DNA of 26,451 bases from Trichothermofontia sp964536415 (GCA_964536415.1 CAZHXN010000061.1:1-26451), one strand, 5' to 3'. Positions 16,890 to 24,404 are shown, numbered from the stretch's first letter. Program-made: numbers and translations. Notes: generated from the sequence alone by a model not told the origin.

Positions 16890-17639
16890 ATGACTATGCT
16901 TGCTCAATTGCAATCAGCCTTCGCTCAACGCCGCGCCCTCAAGGTGATTAGCGGCTTGATGAACTTTGATGTCGATCGCGTTCTGCCCGTCGTCCAAGCG
17001 GCAGAACAGGGGGGCGCGACCCTCGTGGATATTGCCTGTGATCCAGAATTGGTGCGGCGGGTGCGGCAGGCGATCGCGCTGCCCATTTGTGTATCGGCGG
17101 TGGAACCGGAAGCCTTTGTCCCCGCTGTAGCCGCTGGGGCGGATTTGATTGAGATTGGGAACTTTGACGCCTTCTATGCCCAGGGACGGCGCTTTGAGGC
17201 GGCGGCAGTTCTCGCCCTGACCGAGGCCACCCGGCGGTTATTGCCCAATGTCCTGTTATCGGTGACGGTGCCCCATATTCTTGATCTCGACCAGCAGGTG
17301 CAATTAGCGGAACAACTGGTAGCGGCTGGCGCGGATATCATCCAAACTGAAGGCGGGACCAGCAGCACCCCGACCCATGCGGGCACCCTGGGCCTGATCG
17401 AAAAGGCGGCGCCGACGCTAGCAGCTGCCTATGAAATCTCCCGTGCGGTATCGGTTCCTGTCCTCTGTGCTTCCGGGATTACCAATGTGACGGCTCCCCT
17501 GGCGATCGCGGCGGGGGCGGCGGGAGTTGGGGTTGGTTCAGCCATTAACCGTCTCAATGATCCGCTGGCGATGGTGGCGACGGTGCGCAGCCTGGTGGAA
17601 GCCTTGGCAACGACCACAGCAACAACGGTCCGCGCCTAG
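16890..17639 (+). CDS. ycf23: Ycf23 family protein (DUF561)
   Basis: A 249-residue TIM-barrel-like protein. The opening LQSAFAQRRALKVISGLMNFDVDRVLPVVQAAEQGGATLVDIACDPELV is diagnostic for Ycf23, conserved in cyanobacteria and in plastid genomes of red algae. Later landmarks are ICVSAVEPE near residue 70, GADIIQTEGG near 148-157 and a final barrel strand with LCASGITNVTAPLAIAAGAAGVGVGSAIN. The phosphate-binding-like GAAGVGVGSA end suggests an enzyme, but no activity is established for the family. The start is ATG; no clear ribosome binding site is seen. It is divergent from crtH. Confidence 0.88.
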   Translation: MTMLAQLQSAFAQRRALKVISGLMNFDVDRVLPVVQAAEQGGATLVDIACDPELVRRVRQAIALPICVSAVEPEAFVPAVAAGADLIEIGNFDAFYAQGRRFEAAAVLALTEATRRLLPNVLLSVTVPHILDLDQQVQLAEQLVAAGADIIQTEGGTSSTPTHAGTLGLIEKAAPTLAAAYEISRAVSVPVLCASGITNVTAPLAIAAGAAGVGVGSAINRLNDPLAMVATVRSLVEALATTTATTVRA

Positions 17640-17720
17640 GCGATGCCTCCAGGGCGATTCCTCTACAAAGACGCTACGCGAACGGGTGGGTATTGCCCAC
17701 CCCATACACTTACTTCATGG

Positions 17721-17850
17721 GTACATCTCACTTGTGCGACCCTCACCCTAAATCCCTCTCCCAAAGCGGGAGAGGGACTTGCAAATCCGGCTCCTTCCCC
17801 CCATCCCCCCGCAAACGGGGGGTTAGGGGGGCTGGGAGAAGGGGGTGGGG
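17721..17850 (+). repeat. Dispersed palindromic repeat, copy 3
   Basis: This is the best-preserved copy. Stem 1 is TCCCTCTCCC/GGGAGAGGGA (17753-17762 and 17768-17777, loop AAAGC). Stem 2 is CCCCCCG/CGGGGGG (17805-17811 and 17816-17822, loop CAAA). Flanking words are GTACATCTCACTTGT on the left and GCTGGGAGAAGGGGG on the right. Confidence 0.8.
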
Positions 17851-17886
17851 GAGGCAGGCTGCGGGTTGGATCGAGATCCAAACCTT

Positions 17887-17912
17887 AACTGTGTACTGAA
17901 ACTGTGTACTGA
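17887..17912. repeat. 13-bp tandem duplication
   Basis: AACTGTGTACTGA occurs twice head to tail (17887-17899, 17900-17912), 70 bases before the Uma2 start codon. Confidence 0.85.
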
Positions 17913-17981
17913 GTAAATTAGGTAAAGGCTGTGAATATCGTTTTGGGGTCGGCATCTTAAACATGAGGAGCTAGAAATCTT

Positions 17982-18563
17982 ATGACAACGCTAACCCTTG
18001 ATCTCCGCTCTACCCTAGAGCTAACTGATGAACAGTTTGTCGCTATCTGTCGGCATAATCCTGATTTGCGGCTCGAACGATCAGCACGAGGAGAGCTAAT
18101 TATTATGCCACCCACGGGAGGAGAAACGGGACGACGCAATAGCAAGTTAGGAGGGCAGCTTTGGCACTGGAACGAGCAATATCAACTAGGGGAAGTCTTT
18201 GACTCCTCCACAGGATTTAAATTACCCAATGGGGCCATTCGTGCACCGGATGCGGCTTGGGTGCACCGCGATCGCTGGCAAGCGTTAACGCCCGAACAAC
18301 GGGAAAAGTTTGTTCCCTTGTGTCCCGATTTTGTGATTGAGCTACGGTCATCCAGTGATAGTCTGGAAGAGGTGCGGGCAAAAATGTGTGAGTATCAAGA
18401 GAATGGCCTAAAGTTAGGTTGGCTGATTGACCCGACAACGGCAACGGTGGAAGTGTATCGACAACAGCGATCGCCAGAATTACTGCTACAACCTGACACG
18501 CTATCGGGTGAGTTGATTCTTCCCGGTTTTACGCTAGATTTAACGGGAATCCTAAGACTCTGA
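17982..18563 (+). CDS. Uma2 family endonuclease-fold protein
   Basis: A 193-residue protein of the Uma2 (DUF820) family, PD-(D/E)XK fold. The expected residues are visible: Asp90 in RAPDAAWV, Glu120 in PDFVIELRS and Lys134 in RAKMCEYQENG. The following strand GWLIDPTTATVEVYR is typical. It lacks the coiled-coil tail of the other Uma2 protein in this window. The ATG start has GAGGAG 13 bases upstream, rather far. A repeat-filled spacer separates it from ycf23, and it converges on cmoB. The family is often numerous in cyanobacteria and of unclear role. Confidence 0.88.
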   Translation: MTTLTLDLRSTLELTDEQFVAICRHNPDLRLERSARGELIIMPPTGGETGRRNSKLGGQLWHWNEQYQLGEVFDSSTGFKLPNGAIRAPDAAWVHRDRWQALTPEQREKFVPLCPDFVIELRSSSDSLEEVRAKMCEYQENGLKLGWLIDPTTATVEVYRQQRSPELLLQPDTLSGELILPGFTLDLTGILRL

Positions 18564-18596
18564 TTAGGAAAACTGAATGAGGAAGATTGGATGGGC

Positions 18597-19580
18597 TTAG
18601 GCTTTATGGGCGGTTAAATAGTATCGCCAAGGGGCGGGATAGCCTTCGATCGTGCGACTGGGATCATCCGGATTGAGAAACTCTTTGAGACTATCAATAT
18701 CGGCCCAATCAGTGCGGCGTTGCTCCGCGATCGTCAGTGGCTCAGCAAAGAAACACGCAATATCCACAAAACCTGCCCGATGTAGCCAGTTCTCTAGACA
18801 GGATTGAGTCGGTAAAAACCAGATGCCCCGCGCATTGGCGTAGCGCTGGCGAGGGGTCAGGGCTACGGGGTCTGGGCCAGGGATGCCCTGACAGTCGATC
18901 ACCAATTCCCCCTTGGGCGCAAGGGCTAACCGTAATTTGTGAAGTAGACCCATGGGATCGGGATGGTGATAGAGAATACCCAGACAGAAAATGGTGTCAA
19001 AGCAATTTGGATAGAAATGAATATGTTCAATACCCAGAAGTTCAAAATAGAGGCGATCGCAATGAATCAGGTTTTGGATTAACTGGAAGTTCCAATACAA
19101 TTTGCCATAGGGTTCAAAGCCCATCACCCATTCTGGCTGATGGGGGATCATGCGCAGCATAAAATAACCATTATGGCAACCAATATCGGCAATTTTGCGT
19201 CCCTGTAGCGGTTGAATATGGGGCACAAGCCGCTGCCATTTCCAGTCCGATCGCCATTCGGCATCGATCGCAATGCCAAAAAAGTTAAACGGACCCTTTT
19301 TCCAAGGACAAAAGGCTCGCAGTGCTTGGTAAAGACGTTGCTGCTGTGCAGCGGGTAAGGTGTTGGCTTGCCCGATCGTGACCACAGGCCCACTAGCGTC
19401 AAGGCTAACAGGTGGAAGATCACGAAGACTGTAGACCGCATCACGGTAGGATTTTAAGCGATCGCTGTCTAGCTGGGTAACCCGTTCCTGACGCAGGTTC
19501 AGGATTGCTGTGCGATCGCCGGAGAAATCAGGGCGATTGAGATAGTCAGGGGGAGAGTACAGCAGCGGGCGATCGGTCAT
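18597..19580 (-). CDS. cmoB: tRNA U34 carboxymethyltransferase CmoB
   Basis: A 327-residue protein, close to the 323 residues of the E. coli enzyme. CmoB transfers the carboxymethyl group of carboxy-S-adenosylmethionine to 5-hydroxyuridine at tRNA position 34, giving cmo5U. Diagnostic blocks are CPWKKGPFNFFGIAIDAEWRSDWKWQRLVPHI (about residues 91-122), the methyltransferase loop IADIGCHNGYFMLRM, LGILYHHPDPMGLLHKL, and the ending AEQRRTDWADIDSLKEFLNPDDPSRTIEGYPAP. The start is ATG, 11 bases after the cmoA stop, so the pair is an operon. It converges on the Uma2 gene. Confidence 0.93.
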   Translation of the reverse strand: MTDRPLLYSPPDYLNRPDFSGDRTAILNLRQERVTQLDSDRLKSYRDAVYSLRDLPPVSLDASGPVVTIGQANTLPAAQQQRLYQALRAFCPWKKGPFNFFGIAIDAEWRSDWKWQRLVPHIQPLQGRKIADIGCHNGYFMLRMIPHQPEWVMGFEPYGKLYWNFQLIQNLIHCDRLYFELLGIEHIHFYPNCFDTIFCLGILYHHPDPMGLLHKLRLALAPKGELVIDCQGIPGPDPVALTPRQRYANARGIWFLPTQSCLENWLHRAGFVDIACFFAEPLTIAEQRRTDWADIDSLKEFLNPDDPSRTIEGYPAPWRYYLTAHKA

Positions 19581-19591
19581 GAGTCCAACAG

Positions 19592-20350
19592 TTAAGATTT
19601 AAGGGCAACCCAGGTCACAAAGTTATGCAATTTTAAGAGGGAATCAATCTGGTGAAAACCTGCTGCCCGTAGCATTTCAATTTGCTGGGATTCAGTAAGG
19701 GGAACCAGCACATTTTCCAGGGCCTCTTTTTTCCGTTCAATTTCCCGCTGGGCATAGCCATGATGCTGTTTGAAGGCTTCGTAATGGCGGGTCATGGTTT
19801 CCTGAAATTGGGGAACGGTCGATTTAACTTTTTCACTGAGAAAGAGGAGACCACCTGAAACGAGGCCAGCGTGTATCGATCGCAGCAGGGATTGCCGTTG
19901 GGGCAGGGCTAAAAATTGCAGGGTATAGTTGACAATGACGACGCTACTGTTGCTAAATGAACAGGCTTCGGCAGACTCACACCACAGGTCAACCTGATGC
20001 TGTTCTTTAGTGATTGCGAGTTTTGCCTGGGCTTGCTCCAGCATGGCCTGGGAATTATCAATCCCCACAAGTTGGGCAGGTTGGTTCAAAAAACGTCCAA
20101 TCAATTCCAGGAGCGTACCCGTTGAACAGCCAACATCAATAATGCGAGTACCCGGTTGATAGTAGGCTTTTGCCCAGTGGGCTGCACAGGTGAGGACTTC
20201 GCGATAGAGGGGCACCGATCGCGACACCATATCATCAAAAACCCGTGCCACTTCTTCATTAAAGGCAAAGGGCTTAGGCCAAGGTCCTGTCTTAAATAGT
20301 TCATCCTTATCGGAACTCAAATATAACTCAGTTTCCAGATCTGGATTCAT
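19592..20350 (-). CDS. cmoA: Carboxy-S-adenosylmethionine synthase CmoA
   Basis: A 252-residue class I methyltransferase-fold protein. CmoA makes carboxy-S-adenosylmethionine from S-adenosylmethionine and prephenate, the donor used by CmoB next door. Landmarks are the opening DKDELFKTGPWPKPFAFNEEVARVFDDMVSRSVPLY, the cofactor loop IIDVGCSTGTLLELIG, then VGIDNSQAMLEQAQ and VIVNYTLQFL. I chose the ATG at 20350; the TTG eight codons upstream has no better support and lies in the frame of the XRE pseudogene region. The first 23 bases overlap the 3' end of that pseudogene, so the gene may once have been read downstream of it. Confidence 0.92.
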   Translation of the reverse strand: MNPDLETELYLSSDKDELFKTGPWPKPFAFNEEVARVFDDMVSRSVPLYREVLTCAAHWAKAYYQPGTRIIDVGCSTGTLLELIGRFLNQPAQLVGIDNSQAMLEQAQAKLAITKEQHQVDLWCESAEACSFSNSSVVIVNYTLQFLALPQRQSLLRSIHAGLVSGGLLFLSEKVKSTVPQFQETMTRHYEAFKQHHGYAQREIERKKEALENVLVPLTESQQIEMLRAAGFHQIDSLLKLHNFVTWVALKS

Positions 20351-20632
20351 CTGTATAACCCACGCTTTCTGCAATCGCAGCGATTGTTTCTAAACAAGGG
20401 GACTGCTGACTCGACTCGATTTCAACTAGCTGAGGTTGCTTGATCCCAGCCTTATCAACTAACTCTCGCTGAGTTTAAGTTTAGCTGGCGTCTATTTTTA
20501 ATTAGTGCCCTAGTTAATTAGTGCCCTAGCCGCTTCAAATTTAGGCTTCATGGCTTTGTAGTGAGATGCGACGCTAGAATTAGCAATCAGCTTATTTTCA
20601 AAGCATTCCAGATTAGGTAATTCCAGATTCAT
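20328..20632 (-). pseudogene. XRE (HigA-like) antitoxin gene broken by two lesions
   Basis: Reading the minus strand from the ATG at 20632 gives MNLELPNLECFENKLIANSS, then VASHYKAMKPKFEAARALI, then a stop. After a frame change the helix-turn-helix part follows: TQRELVDKAGIKQPQLVEI and SPCLETIAAIAESVGY, ending at 20328. Removing one copy of a 16-bp tandem duplication (20498-20529) and one extra A in the run before CTCAG restores a single 95-codon frame; the arithmetic fits exactly (305-16-1=288 bases). The layout matches XRE antitoxins with an N-terminal helical arm of the kind NPEVKAEYDRLAPEFE. It overlaps the first 23 bases of cmoA. No partner toxin was recognised to the right. Confidence 0.8.
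20498..20529. repeat. 16-bp tandem duplication inside the XRE pseudogene
   Basis: TTAATTAGTGCCCTAG occurs twice head to tail (20498-20513, 20514-20529). It puts in-frame stops between the N-terminal arm and the helix-turn-helix part. Confidence 0.9.
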
Positions 20633-20862
20633 TATGGATTTGCCAGATAATGCGATCAGAATTCAGATGAAATTTACAATGTGCTGGCAAAATTATTGGG
20701 ATGCGATTGATAGCTATTTATTATTGAATTATATGTTATCGAGATGTTTTGGTGAAGTCAACCACGGGCGATGCTGCTTGCGGTTGCGACTCGATCGTGT
20801 CCCCTCTTGTAAAATCTCAATATGATAGAGAAGTAGCGTTGCGGTGCGATCGGAGTGAGACT

Positions 20863-21297
20863 GTGTTTGGAAAACCCAGAAATCGTCGAATAGCTACGCT
20901 CCTGGCCTTTGCGGGCATTGTTGCCCCGATCGCGGGCATCCATAAGTTCTACGTTGGCCAACACGTCTGGGGCGTCATCTACCTGCTGCTCTCCTGGACG
21001 CCCATCCCCCATGTGGCCAGCGCGATCGAAGGGATTTGGTACCTGGTGCAAGATCCGGAGGAGTTTGACTATAACTTTAATGCCGACTGGGCGGAGAGCC
21101 TACCGGCAGATAGGGCTGTCCCGGCTAAAGCTCGCCGACAGACCCCGGTTACCTCACCGGCTGAACCCTTTGATGTAACCCGGATTGGCGCCATCACCGA
21201 GGCCGTCCGCCAACTGGACCAACTCCGCCAGGATGGTTTAATCTCTGAATACGAATTTGAGCAAAAGCGCCGCCAACTCCTCGATCGCATTGCCTAA
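20863..21297 (+). CDS. TM2 domain protein with SHOCT-like C-terminus
   Basis: A 144-residue protein from the GTG at 20863, chosen because GGAGTGAG lies just upstream at good spacing; the open frame extends to 20749 without such a site. The first half is a TM2 domain: two hydrophobic segments (LLAFAGIVAPIAGIHKFYVG and GVIYLLLSWTPIPHVASAIEGIWYL) with the family's GIHKFYVGQHVWGV core. The last 30 residues, LDQLRQDGLISEYEFEQKRRQLL, have the SHOCT pattern, a short helical motif common at protein ends. The middle is a linker rich in Pro and Ala. Function unknown; the helix-hairpin-helix gene starts 43 bases downstream, probably in the same transcript. Confidence 0.8.
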   Translation: MFGKPRNRRIATLLAFAGIVAPIAGIHKFYVGQHVWGVIYLLLSWTPIPHVASAIEGIWYLVQDPEEFDYNFNADWAESLPADRAVPAKARRQTPVTSPAEPFDVTRIGAITEAVRQLDQLRQDGLISEYEFEQKRRQLLDRIA

Positions 21298-21340
21298 CCC
21301 CCCTCTCTCCTCTCTCCTCCTTACTCCCTACCCCCCAACC

Positions 21341-21901
21341 GTGCCCCTCTCCCACTGGCTAACCCAACTCACCCAACGTATCGAGCCGGACTCGCGGCGT
21401 CCCCCTTCCCGGCGGGTGCAGATGCTCCAGGACCCGTACTATCGGTTTCAGTCGATCGCGGAGGTGCAGGAAGCGGCTGCCTTGGGGGTGACGATCGATG
21501 CGAATCGGGCTACGGTTGATGATTGGTTGCGCCTACCGGGCCTCTCGATCCACCAGGCTAAGCTTTTGCACGGCCTCATTCAGGCAGGAGTTCAGTTTCA
21601 CTGTTTAGAGGATCTGGCGGCGGCGCTCAGTGTGCCGGTGGCTCACCTCAAACCGCTGGCCCCGATCCTGCGGTTTTATTACTACGATCCTGATGGTGTG
21701 GAGACGATCCAGACCCTCAATGCCAACCAGGCCACGATCGCGCAATTGACTAAGATTCCGGGGGTGGATCTGTTTTTAGCGCGGGCGATGGTTGAGCAGC
21801 GATCGGCCCACGGTCCCTACCGCAATCTGATGGATCTGCAACGGCGGTTAAACCTCCCAGCTACACTCACGGCAGAATTGATGCATTATCTGCATTTTTA
21901 G
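21341..21901 (+). CDS. ComEA-like helix-hairpin-helix protein
   Basis: A 186-residue protein. Helix-hairpin-helix motifs appear at least twice: IDANRATVDDWLRLPGLSIHQAKLL in the middle and LNANQATIAQLTKIPGVDLFLARAMVEQR near the end, each with the N-x-A-T-x-x-x-L-x-x-(L/I)PG core found in ComEA-type DNA-binding repeats. There is no signal peptide or membrane anchor, unlike true ComEA, so a cytoplasmic role is likely. I take the GTG at 21341 (MPLSHWLTQLTQRIE) because it avoids overlap with the TM2 gene; an in-frame TTG at 21257 would add 28 low-complexity residues. The spacer before it is pyrimidine-rich. Confidence 0.8.
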   Translation: MPLSHWLTQLTQRIEPDSRRPPSRRVQMLQDPYYRFQSIAEVQEAAALGVTIDANRATVDDWLRLPGLSIHQAKLLHGLIQAGVQFHCLEDLAAALSVPVAHLKPLAPILRFYYYDPDGVETIQTLNANQATIAQLTKIPGVDLFLARAMVEQRSAHGPYRNLMDLQRRLNLPATLTAELMHYLHF

Positions 21902-21937
21902 TCATTAATCAAACCCACTCGATAGCTTTCGATGCAC

Positions 21938-22140
21938 TATCCCTCTTTTGTCACTCTGAGCAGAGAAACAACAGCCAAAGGCTGGAAGCCTTTATAAACT
22001 ATGGGTTACAGCGCTCAGTTCCTAACACTTTCCTAAATCGTTAGGCATCTGCTAGGAACTCAACGTCAGAAAGCATAGCTGACAAGCCTTCCCTGGCGTT
22101 AGAACAATTTTACTTCCCCTGAAGTGACAAAAGAGGGGTA
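21938..22140. mobile_element. MITE-like element with terminal inverted repeats
   Basis: About 203 bases bounded by inverted repeats: TATCCCTCTTTTGTCACT (21938-21955) and the reverse complement of 22123-22140, 17 of 18 bases matching. Both ends begin with TA, the target duplication made by IS630/Tc1-mariner transposases. The interior has no reading frame but holds a nested stem: GTTCCTA pairs with TAGGAAC around CCTAA-ATCG-TTAGG. No transposase gene lies in the window. A regulatory structure is the alternative. Confidence 0.6.
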
Positions 22141-22147
22141 ACTCATG
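22129..22147 (+). promoter_or_regulatory. Ribosome binding site of the Rpn gene inside the right inverted repeat
   Basis: AGAGGGG (22132-22138) lies six bases before the ATG at 22145. It is part of the terminal inverted repeat of the MITE-like element (22123-22140). Confidence 0.6.
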
Positions 22148-23026
22148 TCGTTTGATAATCTCGGCAAATTGTTAGCGGAGAAATATCCAGAGCGGTTTTC
22201 GGCTTGGATACTGGGTGAGCCGCCAGGCAGTGTGCGTGTTCTGAAGACAGAATTGAGTATTGAACCGATCCGGGCAGATTCGCTGGTGTTTTTAGAAGCC
22301 CAAGACCGGATTCTCCACCTGGAATTCCAAACCCGCCTGCCTTCTGATCCCCCCATCGAATTCCGGATGTTGGACTATTGGGTGCGCTTGTATCGCCAGT
22401 ATCAAGTGCCGATCATCCAGGTGGTGATCGTGTTACTCCCTCCGACAGCAAACACCGTGATTCAGGACCGCTTTCAGGTGGGGGAGACACAGCATCGGTT
22501 CCAGGTGGTCTGTCTCTGGGAACAGGACCCGGCAGTGTTGCTGCATGATCCGGCGTTGTTACCGTTAGCTCCCTTGGCGGCAACCCGTGAGCCGGAGGCA
22601 TTGCTGCGACGGGTGGCGGCCCAGATTGGTCAGTTAGAATCGGAACAGCAGCGGCAGGAGTTATCAACGTATACGCAAATTTTTGCGGGGCTGAAGTTTA
22701 AACAACCGTTGATTCGTCAGATTTTTCGGGAGGATATCATGCGGGAATCGGTGATTTACCAAGAGATTTTGCACGAGGGGGTCCAAGAAGGGCTTCAGCA
22801 GGGGCTTCAGCAGGGGCTTCAGCAGGGGCTTCAGCAGGGACGCCAAGCAGAAGCCTCGGCCTTGATTTTGCGGCTACTCAAGCGGCGGTTTGGGGGGCTG
22901 ACGCCTGACTTCGAGGGGATTATTCGGGGGTTGACGGTGGAACAGTTGGAGGAGTTGGCAGAAGCGTTGTTAGATTTTGAGGCGGTGACCGATCTAGAAC
23001 GTTGGTTAGGACGATCGCGCCGTTAA
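22145..23026 (+). CDS. Rpn family nuclease / transposase-like protein with DUF4351-type tail
   Basis: A 293-residue protein of the Rpn (recombination-promoting nuclease, PD-(D/E)XK transposase-like) family. The active-site pattern is visible as Asp45 (RADSLVFL) and Glu60-x-Gln62 (LEFQT). LDYWVRLYRQYQVPIIQVVIVL is the usual next block. Residues 217-232 are four exact LQQG repeats. The tail from about 235 (LILRLLKRRFGGLTPDFEGIIRGLTVEQLEELAEALLDFEAVTDLERWL) matches DUF4351, commonly joined to these nucleases in cyanobacteria. E. coli RpnA is a DNA endonuclease that promotes recombination; activity here is inferred. Start ATG with AGAGGGG upstream. Converges with DUF3326. Confidence 0.88.
   Translation: MSFDNLGKLLAEKYPERFSAWILGEPPGSVRVLKTELSIEPIRADSLVFLEAQDRILHLEFQTRLPSDPPIEFRMLDYWVRLYRQYQVPIIQVVIVLLPPTANTVIQDRFQVGETQHRFQVVCLWEQDPAVLLHDPALLPLAPLAATREPEALLRRVAAQIGQLESEQQRQELSTYTQIFAGLKFKQPLIRQIFREDIMRESVIYQEILHEGVQEGLQQGLQQGLQQGLQQGRQAEASALILRLLKRRFGGLTPDFEGIIRGLTVEQLEELAEALLDFEAVTDLERWLGRSRR
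22793..22840 (+). repeat. Four 12-bp coding repeats (LQQG)
   Basis: CTTCAGCAGGGG is repeated three times and followed by CTTCAGCAGGGA, with no other change. The period is a multiple of three, so the frame is kept. Confidence 0.92.
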
Positions 23027-23081
23027 TCTGGCTGCACTGATGGCTCATCCCGGCCCCTGCCATACAGATCACAGCAGACAG

Positions 23082-24179
23082 TTAGAGCAATGGGGCACTG
23101 AAGGGTTGGATCGGGTCCAGATGGGGACGTAGGGCCAGGGGACTGATGCCCGCCCGATCGCAGGCCAACACCCCGATCGCTTCGAGATAAGAATTGACCG
23201 CAATCGCCGGGATGCCCAGGGAAGCCGCCGTTACTTGCATAGTCGTCTGGTTGTCCGCCACGGTAATAATGCGAGTCCCGCGATCGCTCAGGCTCAGAAG
23301 GGCACAACTCCCACAGGCATCCGCCGGAACGATCGCGGCGTTGATATGATCGGCCCAAATCTCTCCAGCTACACCCTTGCGAATGGATGTTCCCGCTGAC
23401 GGATTTACAAACTGGGGTGCCCGACTCAGGCCCGCTAGCACACAGGGGAGAAACGTATAGCCTAATTCCTCCGCTGCCGATCGCGGCGCTACATTCGGTT
23501 CTAGCGGTAAGGGCCGTAACGCCGGTGCATGGGCACAGGGAAGTTGGAACTGACGGACCACCAAATGACTGATCACCGCCTCCGCTCCACCGAGGGGATC
23601 AACCCCCTGACCATGACGATAGTTTTGCAGGGCCGCACTTCCCTCATCATCTGGGAAACGGGCCACCACCGCGATCGCCGTTGCGCCTGCCTGATGGATC
23701 AGGGTATCCGCCGCCCGCAGTAAGCTATCGGGATTCGCGATCGTCCCCCAGGTAGCCCCAGAGGTTGCCGTACACAACGTCACACCCAGAGGTGTATCGG
23801 TTACAACATAATCAGTTAAGTCCAAACCCAAGGTAGCCCTAGCCGCATCCGCTGCCTGGAGATGGCGTAACCGCAGATCCGGTTCGATCGCCGCATCTAA
23901 AAGCAAGCCAATGCGATTACTATGAACAGGTCGCAATCCCCAGTGACCGGCTGCAACTTGATCGATGCCATACCCTTCCACGTAGAGCGTATTGGGTAGA
24001 GGCCAATACAGGTGTGCCCCATTCAAGACATTGGGATGGGTAATCAGGCAATCCACCGTCGCCGCGATTGCCCGTGCCACCGGTAACGCATCCCCCGCAT
24101 ACCCCCCGATTGTGGCCCCAATGCCCGTGGGGACGAGCAGGAGGACCGTATAGGGCGTACAAACAGACTGTGGATTCAA
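23082..24179 (-). CDS. DUF3326 domain protein
   Basis: A 365-residue protein. The opening VLLLVPTGIGATIGGYAGDALPVARAIAATVDCLITHPNVLNGA is characteristic of the DUF3326 family, found mainly in cyanobacteria and plants' relatives of them; no activity is known to me. Glycine-rich turns (PTGIGATIGGYAGD, THPNVLNGA) suggest a ligand-binding pocket, and the late segment with ADACGSCALLSLSDRGTRIITVADNQTTMQV is also conserved in style. The only reasonable start is a TTG at 24179, which overlaps the stop of the small upstream gene by four bases (TTGA), implying translational coupling. Third gene of the operon with the ferredoxin. Confidence 0.82.
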   Translation of the reverse strand: MNPQSVCTPYTVLLLVPTGIGATIGGYAGDALPVARAIAATVDCLITHPNVLNGAHLYWPLPNTLYVEGYGIDQVAAGHWGLRPVHSNRIGLLLDAAIEPDLRLRHLQAADAARATLGLDLTDYVVTDTPLGVTLCTATSGATWGTIANPDSLLRAADTLIHQAGATAIAVVARFPDDEGSAALQNYRHGQGVDPLGGAEAVISHLVVRQFQLPCAHAPALRPLPLEPNVAPRSAAEELGYTFLPCVLAGLSRAPQFVNPSAGTSIRKGVAGEIWADHINAAIVPADACGSCALLSLSDRGTRIITVADNQTTMQVTAASLGIPAIAVNSYLEAIGVLACDRAGISPLALRPHLDPIQPFSAPLL

Positions 24180-24388
24180 GCCGAAACCAGTAGGGAGACT
24201 ACCCCAGCTCTCACCTCGTCCTGGGTCACGATCGCCTCGACTAGGGCCGTTTGACGATCAACATCTACAGCAGTGACTGCCCAGCGCAGGGGGGTTCCCT
24301 GTTGGACTAAAGTTGCCTCAATCGCCTGCTGCATCGTGGCGGGGGAATCTTGCAGCGGGACTTCTGCCGTCACCAGATGAGTAACCAT
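24176..24388 (-). CDS. Small protein between ferredoxin and DUF3326, 70 aa
   Basis: From the ATG at 24388 it encodes 70 residues: MVTHLVTAEVPLQDSPATMQ, a helix, then a strand pair LRWAVTAVDVDRQTALVEAIVT and a short hydrophobic end (VRAGVVSLLVSA). The open frame extends 26 codons upstream into the ferredoxin gene, but the ATG gives a 16-base gap after the ferredoxin stop and is preferred. Its stop overlaps the DUF3326 start. I do not recognise the family. Position suggests a partner of one of its neighbours. Confidence 0.65.
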   Translation of the reverse strand: MVTHLVTAEVPLQDSPATMQQAIEATLVQQGTPLRWAVTAVDVDRQTALVEAIVTQDEVRAGVVSLLVSA

Positions 24389-24404
24389 AAGCACTGTGCC
24401 TGCT

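Larger units (their letters stand above)
17640..17981. other. Intergenic region filled by repeats
   Basis: A 342-base spacer with no gene. It holds ACAAAGACGCTACGCGAACG (17665-17684), a small hairpin GGTGGG-TATTG-CCCACC, dispersed repeat copy 3 and a 13-bp tandem duplication. GAGGAG about 13 bases before the Uma2 start may be its ribosome binding site. Confidence 0.7.

Noticed and set aside
20633..20760. Possible RelE/HigB toxin remnant to the right of the XRE pseudogene (minus strand, HLNSDRIIWQIHN)
   Set aside because: The short phrase faintly resembles the end of RelE-type toxins, but it is bounded by stops and too short to support a call.
20634..20825. 63-codon plus-strand frame starting MDLPDNAIRIQ
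   Set aside because: No family pattern, A+T-rich, overlaps the region upstream of the XRE pseudogene; probably chance.
22785..22845. CRISPR-like repeat
   Set aside because: The 12-bp units have no spacers and are in frame within the Rpn gene.
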